In this document: positions 21,884 through 34,247 of the stretch, one piece after another | Position numbering within the stretch: the stretch's first letter is position 1 | Layout of the letters: each line of letters begins with the position of its first letter | NCBI GenBank assembly: GCA_029204225.1 | Contig: CM055103.1 | Location: forward strand, 22,260,709-22,324,708 | Source: Diphasiastrum complanatum | Taxonomy: Eukaryota > Streptophyta > Lycopodiopsida > Lycopodiales > Lycopodiaceae | Direction: 5' to 3' | DNA length: 64,000 bases | Notes under the pieces: model-generated | Database searches by the model: none | Seen by the model: the letters and a program-made list of their open reading frames with translations, nothing else | Told to the model about the DNA's origin: nothing | Program-made: the position numbers and the translations under genes

Positions 21884-23716
21884 CTATGAATTTGATCTGC
21901 AATTGAGATTTATCATTTCTACTAAAGTAGAATGTTTATCTCTAGACAATGGCTTTGTCAAAATATCAGCCAACATACTATCTGTATGACAGTAACTTAG
22001 TACAACATCTTGGTTCTGAACTTTCTCTCTAAGAAAATGGAACTGAACTTCTATGTGTTTAGTTCTAGCATGAGTACGTGGGTTCAGAGATAGAGCTATG
22101 CAGCTCCGATTGTCGCACTGGAGTATTGTTGGACCGATTTGTGGGAATTGCAAATCCTGCAGCAACCTCCTCAGCCAAATGATCTCCTTCACTACTGATG
22201 TAGCTGCAATGTATTCAGATTCTGTGGAGGACAACGAAATGCATTTCTGCTTTTTGTTGTTCCATGAAATGGGTCCTCCTGCACGGAAACAAATATAACC
22301 TGATGTGGATTTTCTGGTATCCACGTCTTCTGCCCAATCGGAATCTGAATAGGTCATCAGTGTGAGTGCAACTTCTGTGTTGTCGTTGTAACTCAAGGCA
22401 TAGTGCTTTGAGGCTTGAATGTACTTCAGAACTCTTTGCAGGGCTTTTCAGTGTTGTAGTCTTGGATTGGACATGAATTGCGACAGTGTGCTTGCAGCAT
22501 ATGCAAGATCAGGTCGTGTGCAGATCATAGAGTACATGATAGAACCTATGACTGACTGATAGGGGTACTTGCACATTTCTTGTTGATCTGCCTTCGTTCT
22601 GGGGCACATGTCTTTGGATAGCTTGCATCCTGGATCCATAGGAGTATCTATGGGTTTGCAATCCTCCATGTCATATCTGCAAAATACATTGATTAGATAA
22701 GATTGTTGGATTATGGTGATCCTTCTGCTCGTGTGATCTCTGCTGATCTCCATACCGAGAAGGTAATGGACTTGACCTAAATCAGTCATCTTGAACTCTG
22801 ATGAGAGTAAGGATTTGGTTTCTAACAGTAACTGATTTAAATTGTTGATGATTAGGGAATCATCAACATATAGTGCTATTATTACATAGCTTGGCCCTTT
22901 TCATTTTAGATACACATTTGAATCTGCGGAATAGGAGGTAAAGTCGTGCTGCAACAAGAAACGATTTATTCTATTGTACCAGGCCCTCGGAGCTTGCTTC
23001 AGACCATATAATGCCTTATGAAATTTACATACTAGACACTCCTTGCCTTGAAGGACGTAACCTTCTGGTTGATAGATGAATACGTCTTCTTGTATATATC
23101 CGTGTAGGATTGTCGTCTGGACGTCCATCTAGTGAATGTCCAGATCTTCTGCAGTAGCTATGGCCAATAAGGTACGAATAGACTGATGCTTTACCACTGG
23201 ACTAAAGGTCTCAGTGTAGTCTATCCCATATACTTGTTCAAATCCTTTAACAACCAGTCTAGCTTTCCATTTGAATATTGATCCATCTGGTTTAAGCTTC
23301 AGCTTGAAGATCCACTTGGAGTCAATTGGTTTTACACGTATAGGAGGATTGACAAGACTCCAAGTCTTGTTCTTCATTAAAGACTGATACTTAGCATTCA
23401 TGGCAGCTTTCCATTCGTCTGCATCGGGCATTGACAGTGCTTCTGCAACAGTGGCAGGTTCATCATGACTGATGAATGCCTGAGGGGTGAAACGATCAGG
23501 TTGCTGACGTTGGCTTGCAGACCCTCTAACTGCAGGTGCTTGAGTGGATGATTCTCCTTGGTGAATGATTGGGATCGTAGCATCTTGTGGTTGAACAATC
23601 GTGGGTCTAGGCCCATCGACGGTACGTGGAGCCGTAGGGATGGACTCCGTTGTTTGAATAGTCATAGGTCGTTGCCTATCGATGGAGGATGGAGCTGCTA
23701 TGGCATGCTCTTGCAA
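21884..23716 (-). pseudogene. copia reverse transcriptase-RNase H, broken by in-frame stops
   Basis: RT blocks: EWKAAMNAKYQSLMKNKTW, WIFKLKLKPDGSIFKWKARL, GIDYTETFSPVVK, LYGLKQAPRAWY and LYVDDSLII (catalytic YVDD). RNase H blocks: SDSDWAEDVDTRKSTSGYI, SLSSTESEYIAAT, LQCDNRSCIAL, TKHIEVQFHFLREKV and MLADILTKPL. Stops interrupt the frame near 23131, 22900 and 22446. Two replace a Gln (IH*MDV, normally IHQMDV) and a Trp (H*KA, normally HWKA or HWNA). The rest of the frame is kept. Confidence 0.9.
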
Positions 23717-23821
23717 TGGCTGCTTCTGCTTGAAATCGTGATACTTGTCTTCAAGAAAGACAACGTCGCTACTGAATGAGATATGGCCCGTAACAACATC
23801 GTATACACGATATGCTTTGTG

Positions 23822-24426
23822 TCATGTTGAATAGCCGATGAAGATGTTTTTGCAGCTTACTGGGTCCAGCTTCTTCCTCAGATCAGATGGGACTTGTGCA
23901 TAGTAGAGACATCCGAAAACACGTAGATGTTTCAAACTTGGTTTGTAGCCATAATAGGCCTCAAATGGTGTCTTGGAATCAACTGCTTTAGTGCTAGAGT
24001 AATTTTGCAAATAGCATGCCGTACAGATCGCTTCTGCCCAAAAGGTTTGAGGCAAATGCGCGTTGACTGTCATGGATCATGTAGCTTCTAACAGTGTGCG
24101 GTTCTTCCATTCAGCTGCTCTGTTTTATTGTGGAGTATAGCTCGTAGTAAACTGATGGTGCACGCCACATGAAGATAGGTAACCTTCATTTCATTTTATA
24201 GGTACTCTCCCCTTGAATCAGATCGTAGGGCCTTGATTCTCTGACCAGTTTGATTCTTAGCATATTGCTTGAATTCCTTGAAGCTATTGAACGCTTCTGA
24301 CTTGTTCTTTATGAACATGACTCTGGTAAATCTATAGTAGTCATCAATGCATGTAATAAAATATAGAGCTTGACCCAATGAAGGTACGCTCATAGGACCA
24401 CATAAGTCACTGTGTATCAGTGACAA
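23822..24426 (-). pseudogene. copia integrase region, frameshifted
   Basis: LIHSDLCGPM (first catalytic Asp region), FITCIDDYYRFTRV and ALRSDSRGEYL (normally RSDNGGEY) lie at 24426-24196. The frame then shifts, and 24073-23822 reads LPQTFWAEAI, TPFEAYYGYKPSL and LRVFGCLYY, the usual end of copia integrase. A GAG-pre-integrase stretch with Cys residues lies at about 24763-24430. Confidence 0.85.
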
Positions 24427-24774
24427 AATGGACTTTGCCCTTTTGGCTTGTCCTCTTGGAAATCTAGTTCTAGGTTGTCTCCCTAGTAAGCAACTTTCAC
24501 AGACAGACTAATTGGCTGTAGGAACAACGTTTATATTCATGTCCTTGACCATTTTGTTATGATGCATGTACAAGATTGAATGCATGTTTAGATAAACTAG
24601 CATCTGAACAGCTAACAGAAAGTGAAAAATCGTGACTCAGTATATACAAATTTTCTTCTCTGTAAGCAGAGAGGATTTCTTTTGAATTCTCATCTAAAAT
24701 AGTACATCGGCTGGCAGTGAACATGGCTCTATAGCCCTGATCTGTGATCTTGCTAATAGACAATAGATTCTTAG

Positions 24775-25911
24775 TTAACTTGGGTACATAAAGTACACCA
24801 TTAAGTTGCCTAGTGATGCCATCAGAGAATTGTAGTCAAATAGAGCCTTGGCCTTTGACTTGATGTGAACTGGAGTCACCAAAGAAAATATACTTTGATT
24901 CTGTAGCTGAGAGTGTAGAGAAGAGGTCTTGCATGGCATCATGTGCTGAGAGGCACTTGAATCAAGATACCATTGATGGACATCTCTACTGGGTTGATCT
25001 TGTACCATCAACGCTTTATCATCATCTTGGAAACCTGTGATTGTGTTAGAATTGCCTTCTTGCTGCTGTTGCATCTTCTTCCTCGCTTCATTATGCTTGA
25101 GGATACGATAGTCTTTGATGTCGTGGTTGGTTCTTTTGCAGTATCTCCAAAATAGCTTGGTCTTGGATGATGATTGATTGTGTTCCTGTTGTTGTGATTG
25201 CATTGCTGCTGGCTGTTCTGCCTTTGTCTTCTTATCCTTGAAGCCTTTCTTCTTTTTGGACTGCTGCTTGTTTGAGTAGAGTGCCATGGATTTGGTACTC
25301 ATTGTTGTAGACAAGCTTTTCCTCCTAACTTCTTCTTGCAACAGACTTGCTGTCAATTTTTGGAGAGACAACATAGGAGTATTGTTAAGAAGCAACACTA
25401 AATTGTTGTAAGAGGATGGAAGACTGGCAAGAAGAGACGTGGTAGAGTCTTCTTCTAAGTTAGACAGACCTATAGCAGCCAGTTGGTTGAGCAACTATTT
25501 GAACTCATTCAGATGGTCGCTTACTAAGGTGCCTTCACTCATTCTGAGTGTCAGTACCTTCTTCCTCAAGAAGAGACGAGTGGAAATATCTGAGGTCTCA
25601 TAGATGCTTGTAAGTGTATCCCACGCTTCTTTGGAGGTGGTGCAGTTGGATACATGAGCGATTTGAGTGTCTTTCAGGTTCAGGGATAAAATGGCAAGAG
25701 CCTTGCCATCATTTGCTTCCCAAGTTGGAAGTTGTTCGGGTTTTGCCGGTCTGGCTATGGAACTGTTGACGTATCCCCATAACTCCTTTTCGATCAGGAT
25801 CATCCTCATTTTGAACATCCACATGTGGAAATCGTCTCCGTTGAATTTGTTAATGAGGAGGATCTCTGAGGTTGAACCTTCTATTGTAATCGAGTAGCAG
25901 AGATAAAACAC
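24775..25911 (-). pseudogene. copia gag-protease region, with in-frame stop
   Basis: Gag begins near 25890 and contains FNGDDFHMWMFKMRM, then ALAILSLNLKDTQIAHV and TSKEAWDTL, typical of the UBN2-type copia gag. A TAG at 25497-25495 interrupts it just before LLNQLAAIGL. The zinc knuckle near 25105-25160 has lost two of its cysteines (W at the first and Y at the last position; YCKRTNH remains). The protease site reads WYLDSSASQHM where DSGAS or DTGAS is usual. Confidence 0.85.
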
Positions 25912-25995
25912 AAACTAAATGAATCAGCTCTATAGAAAGAAAAATGTATTAAGTTCTATTATAATTCCTAAACTCTAGTAATCTAATAGACCTGG

Positions 25996-26007
25996 GCTCT
26001 GATAGCA
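25996..26007 (-). other. Primer-binding-like site, one mismatch
   Basis: TGCTATCAGAGC on the minus strand differs by one base from TGGTATCAGAGC, the plant initiator-methionine tRNA site. It lies about 100 bp upstream of gag. Confidence 0.6.
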
Positions 26008-26063
26008 CTTTGTTGCGACCTGATACCCACTGTGTGGGATGCGATGGATTGTGTGAATTATCA

Positions 26064-26075
26064 GCTCTGATACCA
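26064..26075 (-). other. Second, perfect primer-binding-like site
   Basis: TGGTATCAGAGC on the minus strand, 68 bp upstream of the imperfect site. The two occurrences suggest a nested or recombined leader. Confidence 0.6.
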
Positions 26076-29000
26076 CATCGGTTGACGTTTGGATTGATGT
26101 CAACTGATGAAACAAAGAATTCTTGATAGCAGGATCGTGGATTACTTAGAGAATGGAGTTTTATGAGCTGTTCTTTGTGTTGAATCAGATTATCAGTGTA
26201 GGAGTCATAGACTGCCATGAAAGAGAGATTGTCGAAAAAAATGATTAGGCGTCTGAGACAGCCATGCAATCCTCTAATACTGATAACCTGGTATGAAGAG
26301 AATGTAGAATCAATTTAGGCGTCGGAGACAGCCATACAATTCTCTGATAATAGTGTTTGTGTAAGAGGAGTGAGAGTTATCATTCAACAAGAATTCAAAA
26401 GGATGTAGAACAATAGCGAATATGTATAATAAAGTTGTAAACACAATGATCAGATCACAATACAATTGCACTAATAAGTGCGTGATCCTACTTACAGACT
26501 CAAGATGATAGCTAATGTTCTGAATATATATATATCTCTCTCTATGATAACTAACTCTAAGGAGTCAGCTACTAAAAGACCAGTTCTGGTCGTTTGATCT
26601 CTTTCAGATGACTTATGATGACACTTACAATGACTGCTATCTGATTTGATAACATCTTTAATCGCTCATTTACATTTATAGCAGCTGGAAGATCTTGCAT
26701 TATTCTAGCCTTACATTCAAGACAAGACAAGACAGAATAGCTCTCCCACAATTGTATATTCACACTTACTCACAAGTACAAAGAGAAGCAACTTACTCAA
26801 TATGGGCTTGTAAAAGAATCGGCCCTATAGTTCTAGAGCTAGGCAAAATGTGTCACCGTCAAACTTAGAAAGTAGACGTAAAACAATTTACACGTTGATT
26901 ATTGCTTATTTAACTATAGCCACAAGAATAGCCATGCAAGACAAAAGGTAAACATGTGCCATCCTTTGTAATTCACATGGCTAAGAGCATGGTAAATGGT
27001 GGTTATGTTGTTGTGATGTTTCCTACGCAAACATACATTTTTCATGGTATGAATTTTTCACTTACATGAATGTCGTGAGACCTTGAGAATAATGCAATTT
27101 CATTTTTGTGCTTGGCTCTACAATATCAAATTTGGCATGTCATTATTTTCATAAATCATGTAGGAGGGATTGACTTATTATTTGAAATTATTATGCACAC
27201 AACATATCTAGCTTTGAAGTAGTTGGCACGATATTGCAAGTACCTATATTTCAATTTCTACCAATAGATTAATTTTTTATCCCAAAATATTCCAAGTATG
27301 TCGAGTATGTTAATCTTCAACATTATAGTGTTTAAATAGTCATGTTAAAAAATCTGTATAATGAAGGGGACACCCAAATGTGTTTTGTTTAGAATATACC
27401 ACCCTTCTACTTTATAATGATATACATCCATAGATAATTTGCTCTTATTAAGATTCAGTATAACATAATTCTCTTTATATTTGTGCATGTCCTTTGTGTG
27501 GATGAGTGAAAAATAACTCTTGGTCTTGTGTTTTGCATTACAAACCAAAATAGCTTGTACATCATGAACAACCTCCAATTTTTATTTATATACATTCCTC
27601 TCATCATAATCCAAGTACATAGAAATTCATGATTTTTCTTGTGTGAGCTTTGCATGAATGAGTGGAAATGAACGATACTGAGAGGGGAAAAACAAAGTGT
27701 TTCTAAATAACATGGCACTTATTGGAGGACATGTGCATTGACGAGGCTTTTTAAAATTTTCAACATAGTATATGATGTGATGACATGAAAGGACGTTGAA
27801 ATCAATCTAGTTGTACATGTGTTATCTAAAGCTTAAATGACTAGCAAATTTTGGCTGCTAAAATTTGAAGTAAAAAATAATTGAAGTGATCAAAAGGGTC
27901 TTGGAAATTGACTTCTCCCAAATGTTAGGATAATCTTTTAAAAATCACAATCAACAAAAGCACATATCACCCCATGTCATATTAACACTTTTTTCCCTTG
28001 TCTTTTATTAGCTTGTGTCATCACATGTCAAAAAGTTGGTTGATGATGGAAGATTATATTATTTTTATAGTCTTTGATCCTACTTGAAGGTTCCATTATA
28101 ATGGTTGTATGCGTTAGTTGGTCACTATGAATGACCATCATGTTAGCACTATCTATGTTAGTTTCTTTAGAAGCAATCCATTTATCAAGATCTAAAAATT
28201 GAGTGAGCTTCTAAAGCATTTACACCTTGGCGTTGAAGGTACTTTTGATCATTAATATGCTACTTTAATACATTTTTCATATGCATATCCACTGATTTTT
28301 GGCACCAATCATGAAATTAGAGACTTTATTAAGACAATCTTGTATACTCGTACTAGCGCTTTCACCACGTCTTTGATTGACATCAATGAGATGCTAATGT
28401 TTTCATCTTTCCTTGCTTACAACAAGCTATACTGAATATTTTTTTATTGTCTTACTTCATGAGCAAGTTCACAAATTAGCCCTAAAGGCTATGCTAGACT
28501 ATATGAAAGGGTTTTGTCAATAGTGAGATTCTTTTCCCAAGGAGAAAGATCTCGTGTCATTGAAGTATAATGGTTTGGAGTCCATTCCGATGGAGAGCCT
28601 TGGAGATGGCCTTGCTTCCTCTAGTTACAAAAATAACACCAAAAACATTCTCATGAAGTACCCACACCTATCTAACATTACACACACCAATCCACACACA
28701 TCACTATCCACTAATTAATCACACCACATCATCAACATAATCACCTACTGCTAATCAACTCATTAACTACACAATATTAAGCATCTAAACATTCTATTGT
28801 AGCTATAATACTCCCACTTCAATAATGGAAAAGAAGTGAGGAGCACAAAAAGCAAGACTAAATAAGATCACACCAAAATAGAATAGTTGAGGACCCAAAA
28901 TGGCAACATGTGTTTCTCATTCAGTGAGGATATCTTTTACAAACATAAGTTAAAATTTTAAATAAGAACCATATTGTGTCTTGGAAATCATTCTCTGTGT

Positions 29001-30990
29001 ATCTTATACTGTCAATCCAAAGTTCTACACGGTCATGTCAAGATATGATGACTCACTCCCTTACACCATATAAAGTGAAATGGACGTACGTTTCTCACTT
29101 TTTTCATCTTGACCAACTTGCTACACCTTTGATGTGTGTCAAATCCAAAAATAAGTGTGATACTAAAAAAAAGGAGCATGTTGTTAGATTACCAAAAGAC
29201 TTTGTGCAAAGGTTATTGACAAAAAAAAGAAAGAGGAAGTGTATATAATATTAGCAAAAATAAAAGCTATGGCATATGACATAAAAAGGATGATCAAATA
29301 AATCTTTCTCAAACGCATCGTGTAGAAATGCTAGTGTAACTTAATCCTTTGATTCTCAGCAGAAAGACCTTTTTATTGCAACTCTTTGCCATCATTTTTT
29401 ATTAAATGAAATTTCTTAAATTGGCTTGTTCTATGTCATGCAATGACACTTCTCACTTTGAATTTTCTCAATGTTGTGAAAGGTTGACTATTCAAAATAG
29501 CTATTTATACTATTCAACACACTAGAACTGAATTGGGTAAGAGGACCCAAAATGTTCAGTTTTCATTCTTCCAAATGTATAGAATTATCACATTAGTTTG
29601 TTATAAACATTATATGGTTCTAATGTTGTACATGATGATGCACGTGGCAAGGGAACAAGGGCATTCATAAAGCAAGGTAATGTTGTCATCTATAGGAGGT
29701 CCCTTTTTCATTGTGTTCCAGGGTTCATGAAGTGTTGGATGTAGTAGGTCACTATGACATTCATAGTTCGGAGGCAAGCAAGTATGCAATCTAATGGTTG
29801 GGTAAGTTTGTGTTGAAGGTTAGACAATCAATATAGAAAATCAACAAGTTTATATGTTTTCTTGTAGGGTTTTAACATTGGTGTTCAAGCCATTAGATTA
29901 TGCCATCTTTTTGCTTGATCTAATTGAAGCTATTATATTTTTGCTTGAAAACGATTGGCTTTTAGATATTTTATGTTCATTGCAACTGAGGATAGAACCA
30001 CTCAAATTTTTTTTGCAAATTTTGTGATGATTGTCATGTAAGGTGCACTCGTATTCAATTTTGCAAACTTTAGAAGATTGAAGAAAATTTTCTTAGTTGT
30101 GGCCTTGTGGGGGCTACTCATGATTGAGAAACAAAAGACTGAAAATGAGCTTTTTTAAATGCATTGCAACATCTGTTGCCTAGTCAATCAATGAGCCAAT
30201 TTTGGTTTATCAACAAGCTAGCCATTCAACTTGTACTCAAGGTAGGGGACCACAATATATTTTCTCAATCATACTTTCTAAGAGAATCCAAATAAGAAGA
30301 CTTGCTTAGACAGATGCAACGGTGATCCAATAAAGACTCTACACTTGTGTCAAGATCTATCTGTTTGATTCATGGGGATGTGACAACACAACTATGATGG
30401 AAGAGGTCCCAAAAAATATCTAAAAAAGAATGTAGTAGATGGTTCACTGGCTTATCATTGAACAAGCTTGGCTAATCTAATGTATAACCTTCATAGCTAT
30501 TGGTTTGACATACATGTGCTTTGACTTGAAAGAAAACATTAATATAGCCAAGAATAGGAAATAGTTGCTATAAAAAAAGTTCTTCGAGTTTTCAAATAAA
30601 TTCCAATGTGGGTATGTAGAGGAGGTGTACCAAATATTTGCCTCAACAAGTGAAGTATGAGAAAGTTAAATGAAATTTTTTTTGCACTTCAAATTTGGTT
30701 TAACAAGTTCAATTTAGAAGAATAAGTTGGAAAAACATCCTAATTACAACATTGGGTTCTTGGAATATTTTTTCAAGAATCCATTATTGTCTTTACAAGT
30801 AGCACCCAATTTTATTTAGCTATTTGTGGAAAAATCTGACAGTAGATTATAGACTTTTTACAAGAGAGTTAATGGTGATCGCTTTAGAGAACCAAAGATA
30901 TTCCAAAGGTGAAACGAAACTACCCCCTGTCCAAAAGGTAAGTTCCCGCATAGAGAGTTGTTGTCATCCAACGAAGGAAGGGGAGGAGGA
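26076..30990. other. AT-rich relic DNA without recognisable genes
   Basis: At 26238-26345 a 90-100 bp unit (ATTAGGCGTCTGAGACAGCC, then ATTTAGGCGTCGGAGACAGC) is duplicated. The part at about 26770-26920 resembles, in blocks, 58180-58340 (CAAGTACAA, ATGGGCT, ACACGTT.ATTATTGC), suggesting diverged copies of one LTR family. The remainder to 30990 is low-GC sequence with only short frames that I cannot assign. Confidence 0.5.
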
Positions 30991-31029
30991 ATAGTCATCA
31001 TCATAAGGGTCAAGGATTGAGGAAAAGCA

Positions 31030-31790
31030 AATTTGGAATGGGTTCATCTAGTAAGGAGAGTGAGGGAGTTTGTAGAAGGATCAAGAAGTCCAAGACCTCC
31101 CAATTTTTTTGGAGCCATGTATATATCCCAATTCAGAAGACTAGGCCTATTATTCCAAAGGAATTTCCGAAATGTCTTAGCAATAGAGATGGAGTAGGAA
31201 GGAGGAAGAAACCATATAAAAAGAAATTGATGGAAGTAGGAGGATATGATGTGCTTGAGTACTATGAGCCCTGTAGGAAAGGAAAGGTCAGCAGAGTTCC
31301 AAGACAAAATTTTGGACCTGATTCTATCGACAATCCAATTAAAGTGACCTATGCTTGAAAGTGAAGCTCATAAAGGAAAACCAAGATATCTGAAGATGGT
31401 TCCATGAGGAAGGATGTTAAAGCCTAAATCTTGGCACCAATTAGGTGGAGCATCATGTGAGAGAGCAATGATATGAGATTTTTGATAGTTAATCAAGGAG
31501 TTAGAGAAATCACAGAAATGAGCAAGCTCGGAAAGGAGAAGGAAAGTAAAGTGGTGGTGTAGCTCAATAATGCATGCGAGATCATCAAAAAAGAGTTGGG
31601 GGCCAAGTAGAACGCCACAAAAAATAGATGGGCAAAAGGAAGGGGAGGAATTGAGCTTATAAAGATGGAAAATAAGAGGTTTCGTAGCGATAACAGAGAG
31701 ATAGAGGGAGAGAGAGAAGTCTTGTCTGATGTCACAAGAGACATGGAAAGAAGGAGACATAACGCTCTGAAAAAGGATGGAAAAGGAGGT
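31030..31790 (-). mobile_element. L1-type LINE reverse transcriptase fragment
   Basis: Reading leftwards, 31760-31368 encodes FHVSCDIRQDFSLSLYL (degenerate GVRQGDPLSP block), GPQLFFDDLACI (the catalytic FADD reads FFDD), SLINYQKSHIIAL (the SGL-IN-KS block) and LPHGTIFRYLGFPL. 31307-31044 continues with FRKFLWNN and PKKLGGLGLLDPSTNSL, the usual end of plant L1 RT. The frame changes between the two parts. The element is truncated at both ends and no poly-A tail was identified. Confidence 0.82.
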
Positions 31791-31802
31791 AGAAGCAATA
31801 AG

Positions 31803-32166
31803 TGTTGGATTATTCTCTCACTAATCGACTAATCGACTTTTTAATCTTCGTCCAACTTTTATCCAGACCTACAATTTTCTTCATGTTTCTACACAGTCTA
31901 CATAACTACTCAAAATGGCTCATAGTGACAGTTTCATTTCTGCAGACAGACTATTTGCGACCAAAGCCATCGACTTGCATTAATGCATCAGCAAGTAGTT
32001 TCTGAGAAGTCCTAACTGGATGGATGTCAGCACATCTCAGCCAACTGAATGAACACTTTTGACGACCTTATTGCTTAGTATAAATAGCTATTCATATTTC
32101 AACATTAAAATAAGATATCAAGCATCAGACCATGATCAACATCCTATGATCAAGTATTGAATAGTT

Positions 32167-32250
<84 letters not shown>

Positions 32251-32640
32251 CCTTTGAGCTTACACACTCCTGAGCATTCTAGCTCACTTCTTAGAGTTGT
32301 TTAGATATTGCTATTGCACTTACTGCTTATTAGCATTGCCATAAATTCAGACTTATATTTTAGCCGCTTAGAAATAGCTTAGAGTACACAGCTTCGATCT
32401 GCAACTTGTTGTACTCATTTACATATGTTTCGCTTCCATACCGAATCAATACTATCTCTTATTGCATTCAGTTTCGTCTCAGAATGTATGTGTTTCTGTA
32501 GTTCTTCGTGACTAATTATTTGTCTAGTGATTCGCGACTAATTATTTGTCTAATGGTTCGTGACTAATTATTTGTCTGATGTTTCGATGCTTAATGTTTG
32601 CCTACGTAATCATTGTAGTACTAATGATTTCAAAGTTAGT
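31803..32640 (+). repeat. Probable LTR (plus strand) containing a (CT)n tract
   Basis: Starts TGTTGGATTATTC at 31803. A TATAAATAG box lies at about 32079-32087, consistent with an LTR promoter about 280 bp in. A pure CT tract of some 80 bp follows at 32168-32247. The right end is not defined: three copies of CGACTAATTATTTGTCT-like sequence lie at 32505-32580. No adjoining internal region in the same orientation was found, so it may be a solo LTR. Confidence 0.45.
32168..32247. repeat. (CT)n microsatellite, about 80 bp
   Basis: A pure CT dinucleotide tract inside the probable LTR. Confidence 0.97.
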
Positions 32641-32651
32641 ATGACTTGTAG

Positions 32652-33188
32652 TCATGGAGCCAATGTCGATGGTGAGTCATGTGTTGTGATGCACCCCATT
32701 ACCCAATTTTCGTAGGCTTCAGGTAGACTCGCTAATAGAGTCATGAGTGCATCAGAATCTTCTATGACTGAGGCAGTTGCGGTCATCTGCTCCATAAGAT
32801 TTTTGAAGGTGTTGAGGTGGCTCGAAACACTATCTGCTTCAGACATTCTGAGGGTGAAGAATTTCTTCCTCAGGTGGAGCTTGGATGTAACATCTCTAAT
32901 GTCGTAGAGAGTTGTTAGGATGTCCCATGCATCCTTAGCGGTCTGAGCAACACGTATGTGGCTGATCTGAGTATCCTTGATGTTGAGGGTGATCATGGCA
33001 AATGCTTTGCCATCTCTCAGTCTCCACTTGGTGATTACGGCTACATCACCTTCTGGTTTGAGCTCTGTGCCATTAACGATGTCCCACAGTTCTTTGGCTA
33101 GAAGTATAACCTTCATCTTGAATTTCCAAATATAGTAGTTATCTCCATCGAGTTTGTCAATGAGAGATGAACTAGATGATGGATCCAT
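32652..33188 (-). pseudogene. Ty1/copia gag, N-terminal 178 codons intact
   Basis: Starts ATG-Asp-Pro-Ser and reads LIDKLDGDNYYIWKFKMKV, AFAMITLNIKDTQISHI, TAKDAWDILTTLYD and LMTLLASLPEAYENWV, a well-kept UBN2-type gag. It ends at a stop before the zinc knuckle, and no protease or pol follows to the left, so the element is truncated. It is a different copy from the element at 22-26 kb. Confidence 0.85.
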
Positions 33189-33317
33189 TCTGGTTGAACG
33201 AGATCATTGGTAGAAACAACGACTGTCGGAATACTGTTAGTTGTGCGTTTGCTAGAAAGACGTCTTAATAGAAACAAGACTGATGATTTGCAGTAGAAAT
33301 GTAGATTACTGAAATGC

Positions 33318-33331
33318 CCACTCTGATACCA
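33318..33331 (-). other. Primer-binding site of the truncated copia element
   Basis: TGGTATCAGAGTGG on the minus strand, immediately downstream of an LTR ending TTTTATGACA and about 130 bp upstream of the gag start codon. Confidence 0.75.
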
Positions 33332-33564
33332 TGTCATAAAACGGTGGGAGCGTGAGTGGCAGCGGAAGCTCGAGGATTTGAGCGTGGCATGTAGGAACGG
33401 AAAATAGTTAGCAGCAGAAATATTCAAGTAGAAGAATTTATACAGAATGCGCAAATGAACGACGCAGTAGTGAGACAAAAATTGCACTCTGATAAAAATC
33501 AAAAGTGAGTACAATGGCTTGAAATAATAACTTCAGCTTGCTAAGCGTGATAACGCTGGCTACA
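33332..33564 (-). repeat. 3' part of the 5' LTR of the truncated copia element
   Basis: On the minus strand it ends CCCACCGTTTTATGACA just before the primer-binding site. The 233 bp shown match 35271-35506 on the plus strand closely (shared blocks GTAGCCAGCGTTATCACGC and GTCGTTCATTTGCGCATTCT). The LTR's own 5' end lies further right and is not delimited. Confidence 0.8.
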
Positions 33565-33808
33565 GAAAAACTCTGATTAAAAGAAGAAATTCAATTAACA
33601 CTTACATATCTTGATTCAGCTAGTATATATATTTACAAGTGTCGAGAGAGAAAAATCTTATGCCTTAGCTGCCATTTACTCCAGTTTTGCATCTATACAA
33701 AAGTTGGTAACTGCCCTTAGGATATTTGTTTCTCCACCTGTTTTAGGGTTGATGATAAGTTGGCGACGTCGGTCTGCCAATGTAGCAAAAATGCGAATAT
33801 CCCAAAAA

Positions 33809-34105
33809 ACCCGAAGGTGCCCTTTAGACTGAAGGTATGCAACTCCTGAAGGTGCCCTTAGACTTAAGGTGTGTGTAAATCCCTAAGGCGCTTGTAGACT
33901 GAAGGCAGCGAAGAAGGCGAAGGTGCCTTAAGAATGATTTCTAAGGCATTATGGCCAGCCTTATAATGAAGGTAGCGAAAAAGCCGAAAAAGGCGAAAAA
34001 GACAAAGGTGCCTTAAGAATGGTTGCTAAGGTATTCTGGCTAGCCTTATACTGAAGGCAACGAAAAAGCCGAAAAAGGCGAAGGTGCCTTACACTAAAGT
34101 TTTTC
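33809..34105. repeat. Tandem repeat, unit about 80 bp, with AAAAAGCCGAAAAAGGC sub-repeats
   Basis: GAAGGTGCCTTAAGAATG, then GCCTTATA.TGAAGG, then GCGAAAAAGCCGAAAAAGGC recurs with starts near 33917, 34003 and 34079. Shorter GAAGGTGCCCTTAGACT copies begin at 33814. Confidence 0.85.
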
Positions 34106-34247
34106 GAATATGGATTTCAGATAAAAATTCATATGATCATTCCAACATGAAAATTATTTTCTGAAGGACTGTTTATAATCATGTGAATTACTACTTGGAT
34201 AAGGCTTGAAATTTGGAATGTTCCAAGATGTTGGTATTTTTAATTTC

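Larger units (their letters stand above)
21860..26007 (-). mobile_element. Ty1/copia retrotransposon, nearly full coding length, inactivated
   Basis: Reading leftwards: primer-binding-like site (25996-26007), gag (25911-24980), protease, integrase (to 23822), reverse transcriptase (about 23400-22800), RNase H (22396-21900), then a polypurine tract and TGTTGAGA, the start of a 3' LTR. This is the copia order (integrase before RT). Most of pol stays in one frame, broken mainly by stop codons, with the front part of integrase and gag/protease in another frame. A matching 5' LTR starting TGTTGAGA was not found to the right, so the terminal repeats have diverged, been replaced or been misread. Confidence 0.88.

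Noticed and set aside
23558-23779. Plus-strand frame over the copia element
   Set aside because: It is a shadow of the real minus-strand pol frame, which has all the expected domains.
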